This document shows, piece after piece, positions 63,657-64,000 of a stretch of 64,000 nucleotides of DNA. Position numbers and translations under genes: made by a program. The DNA lies in assembly GCF_016906305.1 (NCBI RefSeq), contig NZ_JADDOL010000001.1:62001-126000 (forward strand). Direction: 5' to 3'. Numbering within the stretch: the first letter of the stretch is position 1; each line of letters begins with the position of its first letter. Origin of the DNA: Alloalcanivorax marinus. Lineage in GTDB: Bacteria; Pseudomonadota; Gammaproteobacteria; Pseudomonadales; Alcanivoracaceae. The notes under the pieces were generated by a model. That model did no database searches. It was not told where the DNA came from and worked only from the letters and a program-made list of their open reading frames with translations.

Positions 63657-64000
63657 TCAGGCCCGCGCCCGCTCCACCCGTTTGCCATTGGCGAGCATGC
63701 GCCGGGCCAGCCGGGTCAGGCCGCCGATGCTGTCCACCACCGCGTCCGGCCGGTGCGGGTGGCTGACGGTGCCGGGGAAGATTTTGTCCAGCCAGCTCTG
63801 TGGCCAGTGGGCGCCGTTGTAGAAGATGGCGGTGACGCCGGCGTCCTTGGCGGCGATCACGTCGGTGGTGCTGTCCCCGGCGTACCAGCAATGTTCGCCG
63901 GGCGTCAGGCCAAGCTGGTCGAGGGCCTTGAGTAGCATGTCCGGCGCCGGCTTGCGGTTCTCCACGTCGTCCCCGCACACGGTGACATCAAACAGATCCT
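63657..64000 (-). CDS. HAD-family phosphatase (5' partial, runs off the window)
   Basis: About 114 codons of the C-terminal part of a HAD hydrolase: K-P-A-P-D (motif III Lys) and Y-A-G-D-S-T-T-D (motif IV Asp) are clear, in the pattern of phosphoglycolate phosphatase-like proteins. The N-terminal D-x-D-x-T/V motif lies beyond the right edge. Confidence 0.85.
   Translation of the reverse strand, partial: DLFDVTVCGDDVENRKPAPDMLLKALDQLGLTPGEHCWYAGDSTTDVIAAKDAGVTAIFYNGAHWPQSWLDKIFPGTVSHPHRPDAVVDSIGGLTRLARRMLANGKRVERARA

Overview
This 64 kb window is chromosomal DNA from a GC-rich gammaproteobacterium (roughly two-thirds G+C by eye). The dsbA - cytochrome c4 - cytochrome c5 - engB order is the one known from Pseudomonas. 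A full Mrp Na+/H+ antiporter operon, a lone ectoine hydroxylase and an abundance of lipid/CoA enzymes suggest a marine or halotolerant relative such as Alcanivorax. That genus assignment is inference. No rRNA, tRNA, CRISPR array, phage or insertion sequence was found. Genes are dense and often overlap by 1-8 bases.

Layout. 1-8 kb: tail of a probable outer-membrane protein, a lipoprotein, endonuclease V, a Fur-box-preceded iron-membrane operon (DUF3325, DUF3649, PepSY reductase), an AbiEi-like protein with an unknown partner, a small lipoprotein, a lipase-like hydrolase and a methyltransferase. 8-18.6 kb: acetyltransferase; a five-gene coupled operon (flavin monooxygenase, bile-acid-type symporter, two SDR enzymes, TauE/SafE exporter) divergent from an AraC regulator; then metY, a crotonase, another AraC, an Mpo1-like dioxygenase and a CBS protein. 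18.6-30.3 kb: an overlapping membrane AAA ATPase / MscS channel pair, a PF10118 'metal-dependent hydrolase', an RND efflux pair behind a palindromic promoter, Dps, hemolysin III, split YeeE halves, glutathione peroxidase and a DJ-1/PfpI protein.

30.3-37.5 kb: dGTPase, gamma-glutamylcyclotransferase-like protein, LuxR-type regulator, EEP phosphatase, dsbA, cytochromes c4 and c5, engB, and in the engB-flanking gap a well-formed predicted small RNA (minus strand, about 37365-37216) with an extracytoplasmic-sigma-like promoter and a terminator. 37.5-43.2 kb: six-gene Mrp operon with fused A/B subunit. 43.4-47.4 kb: DUF815 ATPase, Kazal-like lipoprotein, and the DUF2868 membrane protein / DUF3482 GTPase pair.

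47.4-54.2 kb: a Fur-box-preceded operon of a 1054-residue lipoprotein, a TonB-dependent receptor and a di-haem MauG/CcpA-type peroxidase, a candidate iron-responsive uptake or oxidation system. 54.2-60.3 kb: AraC regulator divergent from a GntP permease, mmsA, an acyl-CoA dehydrogenase and mmsB (distal valine / 3-hydroxyisobutyrate catabolism). 60.2-64 kb: ectoine hydroxylase without ectABC, an amidase, an SDR and the C-terminal part of a HAD phosphatase.

The best leads for undescribed biology are the AAA-MscS pair, the Fur-controlled lipoprotein/TonB/MauG operon and the predicted small RNA next to engB.
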